A DNA stretch of 61,277 nucleotides from Chloroflexota bacterium (GTDB lineage: Bacteria > Chloroflexota > Anaerolineae > Anaerolineales > VGOW01), in NCBI GenBank assembly GCA_016197225.1, contig JACPWC010000102.1, forward strand, positions 1 through 61,277, given 5' to 3'. Of the stretch, positions 32,310 to 40,593 are shown in pieces; positions within the stretch are counted from its first letter, which is position 1, and each line of letters starts with the position of its first letter. The notes under the pieces were generated by a model, which made no database searches, was not told where the DNA came from, and saw only the letters and a list, made by a program, of their open reading frames with translations. The position numbers were made by a program, and so were the translations under genes.

Positions 32310-32351
32310 AAGCGGGCGGCCTGTCACTGACAGGCCGCCCGCTTCGATTTT
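32310..32351 (+). terminator. Strong intrinsic terminator
   Basis: AAGCGGGCGGCCTGTCA (32310-32326) and TGACAGGCCGCCCGCTT (32328-32344) form a 17-bp stem with a single-base centre, followed by CGATTTT. It stands in tandem with the preceding repeat and ends the RNase J transcript just before the MFS gene. Confidence 0.75.
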
Positions 32352-32361
32352 AGGGATAAAT

Positions 32362-33546
32362 ATGTCTCTGGATTCTTCAGTTTCTATCAAACGGCCCCGA
32401 ACAGTTGCCTATCTGGTCGGCTATTATGCGGCTTTCATCGGCCTGGGGCTGATGAGCGCGATTCTGGGGCCGACATTGCCCGGCCTGGCCGCGCAGACTC
32501 GAACCACGTTGAGCGAAATCAGCGTGTTGTTCGTCGCCAAGTCCGTCGGCTACATCGCTGGTTCACTGCTGTCGGGCCGTTTATATGATCGCCTGCCCGG
32601 CCATCCCATCCTGGCTCTGGCCGTTCTGCTTGCCACCGCCAGCCTGATCCTGATCCCTTTCACGCCGCTGTTGTGGGTGCTGTTCGTCGTCATTCTGGCT
32701 TTAGGCATGGCCGAGGCCGCCATTGATGTTGGCGGCAACACCTTGCTCGTCTGGGTGTTTGGCGAAAAGGTCGGGCCGTACATGAACGGTCTGCATTTCA
32801 TGTTTGGGGCCGGGGCGGCCATCGCGCCGCTGATCGTGGCCCGGGTCATCTTGTTGAGCGGCGGCATCACCTGGGCATTTTGGGTGCTGGCTTTTCTGGT
32901 CTTCCCGGCGGCGCTGTGGGTGTCGCGCGTCCCCAGCCCGGCGGCACATGTTGCGGCGAGGGCGGCGCGCGAAGATCGAGTCAACTATGTTCTGGTTGCT
33001 CTGGTCGCGGCCTTTTTCTTTTTGTACGTTGGAGCCGAGGTGGGGTTTGGCTCATGGATCTTCACGTACGCAACAAGGTTGAAGCTGGCTGACGAGGCCA
33101 CTGCCGCTTATCTCACCTCGGCGTTTTGGGGCGCGCTCACGGCAGGCCGCTTGTTGGCGATTCCGGTTGCGGCGCGACTCAGGCCGCGCACAATTTTGGC
33201 GATTGATTTGCTGGGATGTTTGTTCAGCGTGGGCCTGATTCTGGGGTGGGCCGACTCGGCGGTGGCGGTTTGGGTCGGCGCGGGCGGCCTGGGCCTGTTC
33301 ATGGCCTCCGTCTTTCCTACCACCCTCACCTTCGTCGAGCGGCGCATGACGATCACCGGCGGCCTCACCAGCCTCTTCTTTGTCGGCGGAAGTTTGGGCG
33401 CGATGTTTCTGCCGTGGCTGATCGGGCAGTTGTTCGAGCGCGCCGGCCCGCCGGTGACGATGATGATTGTGTTCTCGGCGTTGTTGTTGGATGCGGTTGT
33501 GTTTGTGGCGCTGATGATTTACGCGCCGAGGCGGTCTCAATCGTAA
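32362..33546 (+). CDS. MFS transporter
   Basis: The 394-residue product has 12 predicted membrane helices in two halves joined by a basic loop (near SPAAHVAARAAREDR). The first half ends with GSLLSGRLYDRLPGHPILA, the major-facilitator motif after helix 2. A GSWIFTYATRLKLADEATAAYLTSAFWGALTAGRLLA stretch resembles fucose/glucose-type permeases of this superfamily (FucP/YdjE-like). The ATG at 32362 begins the natural N-terminus; the frame upstream is repeat DNA. Substrate unknown; single-gene unit. Confidence 0.82.
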   Translation: MSLDSSVSIKRPRTVAYLVGYYAAFIGLGLMSAILGPTLPGLAAQTRTTLSEISVLFVAKSVGYIAGSLLSGRLYDRLPGHPILALAVLLATASLILIPFTPLLWVLFVVILALGMAEAAIDVGGNTLLVWVFGEKVGPYMNGLHFMFGAGAAIAPLIVARVILLSGGITWAFWVLAFLVFPAALWVSRVPSPAAHVAARAAREDRVNYVLVALVAAFFFLYVGAEVGFGSWIFTYATRLKLADEATAAYLTSAFWGALTAGRLLAIPVAARLRPRTILAIDLLGCLFSVGLILGWADSAVAVWVGAGGLGLFMASVFPTTLTFVERRMTITGGLTSLFFVGGSLGAMFLPWLIGQLFERAGPPVTMMIVFSALLLDAVVFVALMIYAPRRSQS

Positions 33547-33563
33547 AAAGGTGAGGTAGGGTG

Positions 33564-34061
33564 TCAGTTGCCAACCCACTGCGCCGAATTGGTCACCGTA
33601 TCAATCAAAGCCTCGAAGTCGCACAGGGCTTGCGGCGCTTTGTTGAGGCTGTCAATCTCCTCGAAACAGCCGCCATAGTTTTCAATCGTCTTCGTCTGTC
33701 CGTTGAAGGTGACGGAGGTGATCGTCGTCGGCAAATCGGTGACGAGCGCGGTGTAGTTGTCCGGTAAAGTGAAATAGTTGGCTTGCTCAAATGCCGCCGC
33801 CAGCGCCTTCACCTGGTCAGCCGTGATCGTGGCGGTCTGTGTCCCTTCCACGGCCACAAACTGTTCGCCTTCGTATTCCACCCGGCCATCGCCGTACACC
33901 GTCAACTTGTAAATCGGGCAAGTCCCAAAGCACGGCGTCCGTTGGAGGGTGATGACCAGATCGGAATAGTCGGGAGCGGGCGTGGGTTCCGGTGTCGAAA
34001 GGGCGCAGGCTACGAGAATGGCGCTCAAGATAAAGGTGGCGAGGGTTCTCAACAACATCAT
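33564..34061 (-). CDS. DUF6438 lipoprotein
   Basis: The 165-residue product has a lipoprotein signal peptide (AILVAC, lipid-carrying Cys near 19) and a Thr/Pro spacer. The domain starts with VITLQRTPCFGTCPIYKLTVYGDGRVEYEGEQ-like sequence, whose CFGTCPxYKxTxYGDG core marks DUF6438. Two more cysteines (GGCFEE and ALCDFE) occur late. Family function is unknown. The ATG at 34059-34061 is chosen because GGAG lies 9 nt upstream. Convergent with the MFS gene. Confidence 0.75.
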   Translation of the reverse strand: MMLLRTLATFILSAILVACALSTPEPTPAPDYSDLVITLQRTPCFGTCPIYKLTVYGDGRVEYEGEQFVAVEGTQTATITADQVKALAAAFEQANYFTLPDNYTALVTDLPTTITSVTFNGQTKTIENYGGCFEEIDSLNKAPQALCDFEALIDTVTNSAQWVGN

Positions 34062-34082
34062 TTTCAAAATCTCCATTTCACA

Positions 34083-34115
34083 GCAAAGGCGCAAGGAACT
34101 TCTTTGCGCCTTTGC
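34083..34115. repeat. Hairpin between the DUF4349 and DUF6438 genes
   Basis: GCAAAGGCGCAA (34083-34094) and TTGCGCCTTTGC (34104-34115) form a perfect 12-bp stem. It separates two minus-strand lipoprotein genes and may be a terminator, although no T-run follows on either side. Confidence 0.6.
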
Positions 34116-34138
34116 CGTTCAATCAACTTTCGTGGTCG

Positions 34139-35089
34139 TTAGTCGGTTCCGGTCGTGGCCGCTTTCGGCGCGTTCTTCTTCGTCCGCCGCCAGAACATGC
34201 GGCCAACAAACAGGGCAGGCAGGCCGACAATGAGCAGGAAGGGCAGGCGGGCGATGCCGAAATAGATCAGGCCGTCGGTGAAGTTTTGCAGGAAGCGCAG
34301 GGCATCTTCGATGGCCTGCTTGGCGACGCCGTCCGGATGCCAGCCGCCCACTTCAATCGGCTGGGTGGCAATGTTCGGGATCAAATCGAGGTTGATAGCC
34401 GAGAGCGCGGCCGACTCTTCGTAGTATTTCATCTGGCCCTTGATCACTTCAATTTGCTCGCGGGTGTAAACAAGCTGGTTGTACACGGCCAGCACGTCTT
34501 CGGTTTTGGTGGCTTCGGCCATAATGGACTGCAACTGTTTCTCGGCGGCTTCAAGGTTGGTCAGCCGGCTTCGCAGATCGGTGTATTCAGAGGTCACGTC
34601 CTGGCCGGAGATGGTTTCACTCTTCACCTCGACGGCCATCCCTTTGATCTGGCTTAGCACTTCATTGAGTTTGTCGCTCGGCACGCGGATAGTCAGGTTG
34701 GCCTGTTGGGCGGGTTTGGCGTCCGGGCCGTAAGTGGTCTGGAAGGTGTTGAGCGAAACGACGTAACCGCCCAGACTCTCGGCCAGATGGCTAATGACAT
34801 CTACCGAGGCTGTTGTGTCGTCTACCGTGATGGACAGGTTGGCGTTTTTGATGACGAGACGGTCAGCAAGGGCGACGGTGCTGGCAACGTCCTGAGCTTC
34901 GGGGGCGTAGAAGGCCCCGTCGGCGGCAGGCGCTACCTGAGCAGGTAGCCCGGCGGGGGCGCTGAACCCGGTGGAAGGTGCGGCTTCGCCGCTGACTACA
35001 CTTTCGCGCGGGAGCGGGCTGGCCGCGCCGCCACAGGCGGCGAGGAGCAGAGTTGCAAGGAGGGTGATTGTAATAACGATGCGTTTCAT
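34139..35089 (-). CDS. DUF4349 lipoprotein (copy A)
   Basis: The 316-residue product has a lipoprotein signal (LLLAACGG), a low-complexity spacer, and the DUF4349 domain: LVIKNANLSITVDDTTASVDVI, then GGYVVSLNTF, LTIRVPSDKLNEVLSQIKGM and a coiled coil with RSRLTNLEAAEKQLQSIM. One C-terminal membrane helix (about 280-302) and a basic tail follow. The family is an envelope protein with periplasmic-type domain and C-terminal anchor; its role is unknown. The ATG at 35087-35089 fits the signal peptide. Its tandem paralogue is 190 bp upstream. Confidence 0.85.
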   Translation of the reverse strand: MKRIVITITLLATLLLAACGGAASPLPRESVVSGEAAPSTGFSAPAGLPAQVAPAADGAFYAPEAQDVASTVALADRLVIKNANLSITVDDTTASVDVISHLAESLGGYVVSLNTFQTTYGPDAKPAQQANLTIRVPSDKLNEVLSQIKGMAVEVKSETISGQDVTSEYTDLRSRLTNLEAAEKQLQSIMAEATKTEDVLAVYNQLVYTREQIEVIKGQMKYYEESAALSAINLDLIPNIATQPIEVGGWHPDGVAKQAIEDALRFLQNFTDGLIYFGIARLPFLLIVGLPALFVGRMFWRRTKKNAPKAATTGTD

Positions 35090-35200
35090 GGGTGGCGTCC
35101 TTTCAATTTTTGACAATGATGACAACTTGCGTTCGTGAAGGAAGGACGCGCGCCCCTTGCCGGAAGTTCCCTTGCCCTGGCTCTGGTGGGGAGTTGCCCT

Positions 35201-35266
35201 AAGGTGACTGTCACTGGCTTTGAGTGCCCGGAATCTCAAGGCTTTGTAGCCAGTGACAGTCACCTT
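35201..35266. repeat. Inverted repeat between the two DUF4349 genes
   Basis: AAGGTGACTGTCACTGGCT (35201-35219) and AGCCAGTGACAGTCACCTT (35248-35266) are perfect 19-bp arms with a 28-nt loop. The GTGACTGTCAC core is itself symmetric. Confidence 0.75.
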
Positions 35267-35279
35267 TGCGTAAGGCCAG

Positions 35280-36173
35280 TTACTTCTGTTGCGCCTCCGC
35301 CGCTTTGGCTTTCTGGCGGCGGTTCCACCACCAGCGCCAGCCGAACAGGGCTGGGAGGCCCAGCACGACGGCGAACGGCCCACAGATGATGCCCAGGGTG
35401 ATCACGAGGTCAACCAGGCTTTGCACGATGCGAACCAGAACTTCAATGGCCTGCTTGACCGTGCCTTCAGGGTGCCAGCCGCCGATTTCGATGGGCTGGG
35501 TGACAATGTTTGGCGTGAGTTCAATGTTGATGGACGACAGAGCCGCGGCCTCTTCGTAATACTTCATCTGGCCTTTGATCACTTCGATCTGCTCGCGAGT
35601 GGACACAAGCTGGTTGTAAACATTCAACACATCGTCAGTCTTGGTCGCCTTCTCCATGATGGACTGCAATTGAGCTTCGGCGGCCTCCAGATTCTTCAGG
35701 CGGCTTCGCAGGTCAACGTAGTCGGCGGTCACGTCCTGGCCGGAGATGTTTTCGTTCTGTACCTCGACGGCCATCGCCCGAATTTGCTCCAGCACGCTGT
35801 TAAACTGCCCGCTCGGCACACGGATCGCTATGTTCGCCTGTTGGACAGACTTCGCATCAGGGCCGGTGGTAATCCGAAATGTGTTGGTGGACACGACAAA
35901 CCCGCCCGTGCCTTCAGCCAGGCTGGTGATGCTCCGCACGGCTGCGGTCGGGTCATCCACCACAATTGACAGGCTGGCGTTTTTGATAACGAGGCGTTCG
36001 ACGGTGGTTGCTCCGCCGCCGCCAGCCAGCGCCGGGGCTTCTGTGGCGGCAGGTGCCGCAGTAGCCGACGCTAGATTGGCGGCAAAAGAAGGTTCAGGCG
36101 TTGCCGCCGCTCCGCCGCAGGCGGCCAGGGCCAAAACGCAAATGACAGTCAGGGTGAATAGTTTGGTTTTCAT
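35280..36173 (-). CDS. DUF4349 lipoprotein (copy B)
   Basis: The 297-residue product has a lipoprotein signal (LALAACGG), a short spacer, the DUF4349 domain (ERLVIKNASLSIVVDDPTAAV; GGFVVSTNTF; IAIRVPSGQFNSVLEQIRAM; RSRLKNLEAAEAQLQSIM) and a C-terminal membrane helix before a basic tail. It matches copy A residue by residue through the coiled coil (EQIEVIKGQMKYYEE is identical), so a tandem duplication is clear. The ATG at 36171-36173 has AGGAGGA just upstream. The shared IEVGGWHP/IEIGGWHP segment precedes the anchor. Confidence 0.85.
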   Translation of the reverse strand: MKTKLFTLTVICVLALAACGGAAATPEPSFAANLASATAAPAATEAPALAGGGGATTVERLVIKNASLSIVVDDPTAAVRSITSLAEGTGGFVVSTNTFRITTGPDAKSVQQANIAIRVPSGQFNSVLEQIRAMAVEVQNENISGQDVTADYVDLRSRLKNLEAAEAQLQSIMEKATKTDDVLNVYNQLVSTREQIEVIKGQMKYYEEAAALSSINIELTPNIVTQPIEIGGWHPEGTVKQAIEVLVRIVQSLVDLVITLGIICGPFAVVLGLPALFGWRWWWNRRQKAKAAEAQQK

Positions 36174-36265
36174 GGTGGTCTCCTCCTGTGTTCTATTGCT
36201 ATCAGCATAGCACAACGCGCGCTGCCAGGCTTGATAAACGACTGACAAAGAGATGACAAAACAAA

Positions 36266-36290
36266 CGCTCCGCAGTGCAACTGCGGAGCG
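36266..36290 (-). terminator. Intrinsic terminator of the phosphoesterase gene
   Basis: CGCTCCGCAGT (36266-36276) and ACTGCGGAGCG (36280-36290) form an 11-bp stem with a GCA loop. On the minus strand TTTGTTTTG follows, so it ends transcription of the metallophosphoesterase gene. Confidence 0.8.
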
Positions 36291-36330
36291 AATAACTGTC
36301 ATGGCGAAATGTGATCGGGATGGAGAGCGA

Positions 36331-37059
36331 CTACCAGCCTTTTTGCAACCGGGCGATGAGGCGGGAGGGGAGACCGGCGTCGGACATGCGGGCCTGAGTG
36401 GCGGCGATGTCGTAAGGCACGCGCCGGAATTCCCAGTGGTGGGTCTCAAAATCGAGCATGGCGTAGGCGGCGTCGGGGTTGCTGTCGCGGGGCTGGCCCA
36501 CACTGCCAGGGTTGATGATAATCCGGTCGTTGCCCAAAGCCAGAATCTCGTCATAGTTGGCTCGCATTTCCATCACGTCGCCATTGAGCTTGATGTACAT
36601 GATGGGCATGTGGGTGTGGCCGACCACGCAGTAAGGCGTGTTGAAGTGGGCGAAGTTCTGGTCGGCGGTGTGGCGATCGAGAATATACTCCCACACCGGC
36701 TGGCGGGGGCTGGCGTGAACCAGGGTGTAATCGCCGTGAAGCGAGCGCTCCGGCAGGTTGATCAAATAGTCGCGAGTCTCGTTTGTCAGCGCCCGCTGAG
36801 TCCAGGCAATAGCCAGCCGGGCGTCCACGTTGAAGGCCGAGATGTCAATGTTGCCGATGGCGGCCCGGTCGTGGTTGCCCACCAGGCAGGTCAGGTTGGG
36901 CAGGGCGCGAATGCGGTTGACGCACTCGTTCGGGTCGGGGCCGTAGCCCACCAAGTCGCCCAGGCACCACACCGTATCATAATCGTTGGCGGCGTCGGCC
37001 AGCACCGTCTCTAAGGCAGTCAAATTGCCATGAATGTCGGAAATAATCAAAACGCGCAT
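36331..37059 (-). CDS. Metallophosphoesterase, YfcE/calcineurin-like
   Basis: The 242-residue product has the five calcineurin-like metal motifs: SDIHGN (7-12), GDLVGYGP, GNHD, a His in LVHASPR, and VGHTHMP. It hydrolyses phosphoester bonds with two metal ions. The NPGSVGQPRD and AAYAMLDF segments are typical of the YfcE-like/MJ0936-like group. Substrate unknown. The ATG at 37057-37059 begins the family. The frame extends far upstream through the antisense of tsaE, which is an artefact. Divergent from tsaE with a 60-bp gap. Confidence 0.88.
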   Translation of the reverse strand: MRVLIISDIHGNLTALETVLADAANDYDTVWCLGDLVGYGPDPNECVNRIRALPNLTCLVGNHDRAAIGNIDISAFNVDARLAIAWTQRALTNETRDYLINLPERSLHGDYTLVHASPRQPVWEYILDRHTADQNFAHFNTPYCVVGHTHMPIMYIKLNGDVMEMRANYDEILALGNDRIIINPGSVGQPRDSNPDAAYAMLDFETHHWEFRRVPYDIAATQARMSDAGLPSRLIARLQKGW

Positions 37060-37106
37060 GGCGCAGATGATAGCCGCTCGCCCTGATTCTGTCCAATGGT
37101 CAATGT

Positions 37107-37122
37107 TATAATCGCCCAAGTG
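37107..37122 (+). promoter_or_regulatory. -10 box giving a probably leaderless tsaE transcript
   Basis: TATAAT (37107-37112) ends 7 nt before GTG 37120-37122, in frame with tsaE. This argues for GTG 37120 as the true start rather than the ATG at 37096, which lies upstream of the -10 box and would not be in the transcript. Confidence 0.5.
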
Positions 37123-37590
37123 ACTGACAGGCTCGAACTTTCCACCCACAGCCCGGCTCAAACACAACAGATCGGAAACCGGCTGGGCCAGTTGCTTCAG
37201 CCCGGAGATGTGATCTGCCTGGCGGGCGAGTTGGGGGCCGGGAAAACGACTCTGGTGGTGGGAATCGGTCATGGCTGGGGAGCCTTGGAAGCGGTGAACA
37301 GCCCCACCTTTGTCTTCGTCAACGAATACAGCAACGCCGGGGGAGGCCGCCTCTATCACGTGGACGCTTACCGTTTGCGAGACGCGGCAGACGCCGAGAG
37401 CATTGGCCTGCCTGAGATGTTGAACGACACGGCCGGCACCCTTCTCATCGAGTGGCCGGAGCGCGCCCTGGCCTGCCTGCCGCCTGAACGGTTGTGGATC
37501 GAGTTGACGTGGACGGGCGAAGAAACAAGGGCACTGCGGATTGAGGCGAGCGGTGAACGATACCGACAGTTGATAAAAATGATGGGATGA
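37120..37590 (+). CDS. tsaE: tRNA t6A-modification ATPase TsaE
   Basis: The 156-residue product has a P-loop GELGAGKTTL and the TsaE signatures VNSPTFVFVNEY and LYHVDAYRL, then LIEWPER. TsaE works with TsaB and TsaD to make threonylcarbamoyl-A37 on ANN-decoding tRNAs. The GTG start at 37120 is preferred because a TATAAT lies 7 nt upstream; the ATG at 37096 would add eight residues. It forms an operon with tsaB (53 bp, through a repeat) and rimI. TsaD is not in the window. Confidence 0.92.
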   Translation: MTDRLELSTHSPAQTQQIGNRLGQLLQPGDVICLAGELGAGKTTLVVGIGHGWGALEAVNSPTFVFVNEYSNAGGGRLYHVDAYRLRDAADAESIGLPEMLNDTAGTLLIEWPERALACLPPERLWIELTWTGEETRALRIEASGERYRQLIKMMG

Positions 37591-37650
37591 AACGTGAAAC
37601 GTCAAGCGACAAGGGCAGATTCTCGTTTGACGTTTGACGTTTGATGTTTC
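37589..37650. repeat. Inverted repeat spanning the tsaB start
   Basis: GAAACGTGAAACGTCAA (37589-37605) and TTGACGTTTGATGTTTC (37634-37650) are inverted copies with two mismatches. The right arm contains the ATG at 37644, the first tsaB start. Confidence 0.65.
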
Positions 37651-38297
37651 GGAACGTGATTCTTGCAATTGATACCGCCACTCGCAACATCAGCCTGGCC
37701 CTGGCTTCAGAAGGCGCAATCGTGGCCGAAGCGACGTGGCACACGCAGAACAATCACACCGTCGAGTTGGCCCCGGCTCTCGAACGGATGCTGACAGCCC
37801 AGAATGTTTCGGCGAAAGACCTGACGGCAGTTGCGGTTGCCATCGGCCCCGGCTCGTTCACCGGCGTGCGGATCGGACTGGGCCTGGCGAAAGGCTTGGC
37901 CTTAGCCAACAACCTGCCGCTGATCGGCGTGCCAACGTTGGACGTGCTGGCGCGGGCTTTGCCGGGCGAGAACTTGATTGCCGCCATTCAGGCCGGACGC
38001 AGGCGGGTGATCTGGGCGAAGTATGAAAACGGACGGGCGGCTTCTCCAACTGTGCTGGGAACGTGGGACGATGTGGCAATCCACGCGAGCGGCGGTGAAA
38101 CCGTCGTCGGCGAGATCGATCCGGACGGCCTTGAGGTGTTGAGTCGTCATCAGATCAAGATCGGATCGCTTTCGCAAAATGTGCGCCGGGCCGCCTGCCT
38201 GGCCGAGATCGCCTGGGAACGGTGGCATGATGGGGCAACCGACGATGCCGCAATCCTGGCCCCGATCTACGCTCACCAGCCGGCTTCGGGAGGGTGA
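37644..38297 (+). CDS. tsaB: tRNA t6A-modification protein TsaB
   Basis: The 217-residue product has the actin-like fold start VILAIDTATRNISLAL and the TsaB signature AVAIGPGSFTGVRIGLGLAKGLALA. TsaB is the partner that stabilises TsaD in t6A synthesis. The ATG at 37644 lies inside a repeat arm; a GTG at 37656 would give the more usual start M-ILAIDT and is an alternative. It is followed by rimI with a TGATG overlap, the common tsaE-tsaB-rimI order. Confidence 0.92.
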   Translation: MFRNVILAIDTATRNISLALASEGAIVAEATWHTQNNHTVELAPALERMLTAQNVSAKDLTAVAVAIGPGSFTGVRIGLGLAKGLALANNLPLIGVPTLDVLARALPGENLIAAIQAGRRRVIWAKYENGRAASPTVLGTWDDVAIHASGGETVVGEIDPDGLEVLSRHQIKIGSLSQNVRRAACLAEIAWERWHDGATDDAAILAPIYAHQPASGG

Positions 38298-38815
38298 TGA
38301 TTACGATTCAGCCGATGACCGTAGCCGACATTCCGCAGGTGGTTGAGATTGATTACCTGTCGTTTCCGTTGCCGTGGTCGGCCAACTCGTACCGGCACGA
38401 GTTGCTGGAGAATGACGACGCTCATTTTTTTGTGGCTGTAGACGGCGAGCGACGCGGGTGGCGGTCGTGGCTTGGCTTGAAGGAAGCGCGGCGGGTGGTG
38501 GGCTTTGTGGGATACTGGTACATTGTGGACGAAGCTCACATCAGCACGATTGCGGTGCATCCAACACGGCGACAAACTGGCGTGGGCGAGCGGTTACTGC
38601 GGACGGCGCTGGAACATGCGTTGAGCTTGGGCGCGCAGTTGGCGACGCTCGAAGTGCGCCAGTCGAACGCGGCGGCTCAGAACTTGTATCGCAAGTATTG
38701 CTTTGAGGAAGTGGGCCGTCGCAAGGGCTATTATCGTGACAACGGCGAAGACGCCCTGTTGATGACGGCCAAACCGATAAGGCTCAATTTGCAAATTGCA
38801 ATGCAAAAGTCATGA
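38297..38815 (+). CDS. rimI: GNAT acetyltransferase, RimI-like
   Basis: The 172-residue product is a GNAT enzyme: ISTIAVHPTRRQTGVGERLL is the acetyl-CoA-binding motif A and NAAAQNLYRKYCFEEVGRRKGYY the C-terminal RimI signature. RimI acetylates the N-terminal Ala of ribosomal protein bS18. A basic, Trp-containing loop of about 15 residues (ERRGWRSWLGLKEARR) is inserted between the FFVAVDG and VVGFVGYW strands, where the family usually has a tight turn. The start ATG overlaps the tsaB stop (TGATG). Confidence 0.88.
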   Translation: MITIQPMTVADIPQVVEIDYLSFPLPWSANSYRHELLENDDAHFFVAVDGERRGWRSWLGLKEARRVVGFVGYWYIVDEAHISTIAVHPTRRQTGVGERLLRTALEHALSLGAQLATLEVRQSNAAAQNLYRKYCFEEVGRRKGYYRDNGEDALLMTAKPIRLNLQIAMQKS

Positions 38816-38862
38816 TTGCGAATTGAGAATTACGCATTGTGAATTCATAAAGGATAGACTGG

Positions 38863-39879
38863 ATGGCAAAAGTTTTGATAACAGGCGGCGCCGGTTTCAT
38901 TGGTTGCAACTGGGCGGCGCGATTGATGCACGAGAGTCACGACGTAACGGTGTTCGACAATCTTTCGCGTAAAGGCGCTCAGACCAATTTAGAATGGCTG
39001 AAGTCGCGGGGCGAGTTGAACTTTATTTATGGCGATGTGCGTGACGCGGCGGCCCTGGAGCAGGCGGCCAAAGGCCATCAGGCTATTTATCATCTGGCGG
39101 CCCAGGTAGCGGTGACGACTTCGGTTGCCAACCCGCGCGAAGATTTTGAGATCAATGCCCTCGGCACGTTCAACGTGCTGGAGGCGGCCCGGCTGGCGGG
39201 CACTCAACCGGTCGTCGTCTATGCTTCGACCAACAAGGTGTATGGCGGCATGGAAGATGTGCGAGTGAGCGAAGGGCCGACACGTTATCGTTACACCGAT
39301 CTGCCGCTCGGCCTGCCCGAGTCTCAGCCGCTCGACTTCCACTCGCCTTACGGCTGTTCAAAAGGCGCGGGCGACCAGTACGTTCGCGACTACGCGCGGA
39401 TTTACAACTTGCCGACGGTGGTGTTTCGCCAAAGTTGTATCTACGGCACACGCCAGTTTGGCGTGGAAGATCAGGGCTGGCTGGCGCACTTTGTCATCGC
39501 CACCGTCAAGGGCCGCCCGATCAACATTTACGGCGACGGCAAGCAAGTGCGTGACATGTTGTGGATTGACGATTTGCTCAACGCGTACGATATTGCTCTC
39601 AACCAGCCCGACAAGATCGCCGGCAAAATTTTCAACATCGGCGGCGGCCCGGAGTTCACACTTTCGATCTGGACGGAAGTGCGGCCCCTGCTCGAGGCGC
39701 TGGCCGGGCGAAAGATCGAAACCCAACATGGCGGCTGGCGGCCCGGCGACCAGAAGGTATACGTCAGCGACATTCGCCAGACCGGGCAGGAACTTGGCTG
39801 GCGGCCAAAAGTGTCGCCGCAGGAGGGCGTACGCCGCCTGTGGGAGTGGGTGAGCGCGAACGCTGGACTGTTTGAGTGA
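38863..39879 (+). CDS. SDR epimerase, CDP-paratose/tyvelose 2-epimerase-like
   Basis: The 338-residue product is an extended SDR with GGAGFIG (8-14), HLAAQVAV, ASTNKVYGG and a catalytic YGCSK. The RQSCIYGTRQFGVEDQGWLAHFVIA and YGDGKQVRDMLWIDD stretches match the CDP-paratose 2-epimerase (TyvE/RfbE) branch more than GalE. It interconverts nucleotide-activated sugars for surface glycan. AAAGGA lies 9 nt before the ATG. It opens the polysaccharide cluster. The exact nucleotide and sugar cannot be fixed from sequence. Confidence 0.82.
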   Translation: MAKVLITGGAGFIGCNWAARLMHESHDVTVFDNLSRKGAQTNLEWLKSRGELNFIYGDVRDAAALEQAAKGHQAIYHLAAQVAVTTSVANPREDFEINALGTFNVLEAARLAGTQPVVVYASTNKVYGGMEDVRVSEGPTRYRYTDLPLGLPESQPLDFHSPYGCSKGAGDQYVRDYARIYNLPTVVFRQSCIYGTRQFGVEDQGWLAHFVIATVKGRPINIYGDGKQVRDMLWIDDLLNAYDIALNQPDKIAGKIFNIGGGPEFTLSIWTEVRPLLEALAGRKIETQHGGWRPGDQKVYVSDIRQTGQELGWRPKVSPQEGVRRLWEWVSANAGLFE

Positions 39880-39882
39880 TTT

Positions 39883-39954
39883 CATCAACGGATTTACCCT
39901 CTTCGGGTTGAACGGATTTGTTCTGTTCTCCCAAACCCGGCAAATCCGTTGATG
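39883..39954. repeat. Intergenic inverted repeat
   Basis: CATCAACGGATTT (39883-39895) and AAATCCGTTGATG (39942-39954) are perfect 13-bp arms with a further inverted pair (CGGGTT/AACCCG) inside. The right arm ends at the ribosome site of the uracil-DNA glycosylase gene. Confidence 0.75.
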
Positions 39955-39966
39955 AGGAGATCACCC

Positions 39967-40584
39967 ATGATTGAATCTGCTGATAACCTGCAACAGATTG
40001 CCAGTGAAGTGTCGGTGTGCGAGAAGTGCAAACTGCACGCCACGCGCAAGAACGCCGTTCCCGGCGACGGCCCGGCCACGGCCAGGATCATGTTTATCGG
40101 CGAAGGCCCCGGCTTTCACGAAAACGAGCAGGGCAAGCCGTTCGTGGGCGCGGCGGGCAAGTTCTTGTCGGAACTGCTGGCCGCCATTGGCATGAAACGC
40201 GAAGAGGTCTTCATCACCAACGTCGTCAAATGCCGCCCGCCGCAGAACCGGGACCCGGAGCCGGAAGAACTTAAAGCCTGCAATGCTTATCTGGAGCGGC
40301 AGATCGCCGTCATCAAACCTAAAGTGATCGTCACTCTGGGCCGCTACTCAATGGAAAAGTTTTTCCCCGGCGCAAAAATTTCGGCCATTCATGGCCAGGC
40401 GCGGACGATTGGCGGGCGGCTGGTGGTGGCCATGTTCCACCCGGCCGCGGCCCTGCACCAGCCGCAGTACCGCTCGCTGATAGAGCAGGATTTCAAAAAA
40501 CTGCCGGAGTTGATCGCCAAAATGGAAGCGATGGAAACACCGACGACGGCAGATGAAGACCCACAACAAATGAGTTTATTCTGA
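39967..40584 (+). CDS. udg: Uracil-DNA glycosylase, family 4
   Basis: The 205-residue product has the 4Fe-4S cysteines (CEKC near 18-21, KCRPPQNR and KACNAYL) and the catalytic motif GEGPGFHENEQGKPFVG, with NVVKCRPPQNR and FHPAAALH at the far side of the active site. It removes uracil from DNA, important with GC-rich DNA and deamination. The ATG at 39967 follows GAGGAGA. It is a repair gene embedded in the glycan cluster, 9 bp before the UDP-sugar dehydrogenase. Confidence 0.92.
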   Translation: MIESADNLQQIASEVSVCEKCKLHATRKNAVPGDGPATARIMFIGEGPGFHENEQGKPFVGAAGKFLSELLAAIGMKREEVFITNVVKCRPPQNRDPEPEELKACNAYLERQIAVIKPKVIVTLGRYSMEKFFPGAKISAIHGQARTIGGRLVVAMFHPAAALHQPQYRSLIEQDFKKLPELIAKMEAMETPTTADEDPQQMSLF

Positions 40585-40593
40585 AGGATGACT

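Noticed and set aside
35090-35383. N-terminal extension of the DUF4349 protein
   Set aside because: It runs through repeat DNA and the preceding gene's end; the lipoprotein signal at 35089 is a better start.
37060-37668. Extension of the metallophosphoesterase frame upstream
   Set aside because: It is antisense to tsaE and lacks similarity; the family begins at MRVLIISD.
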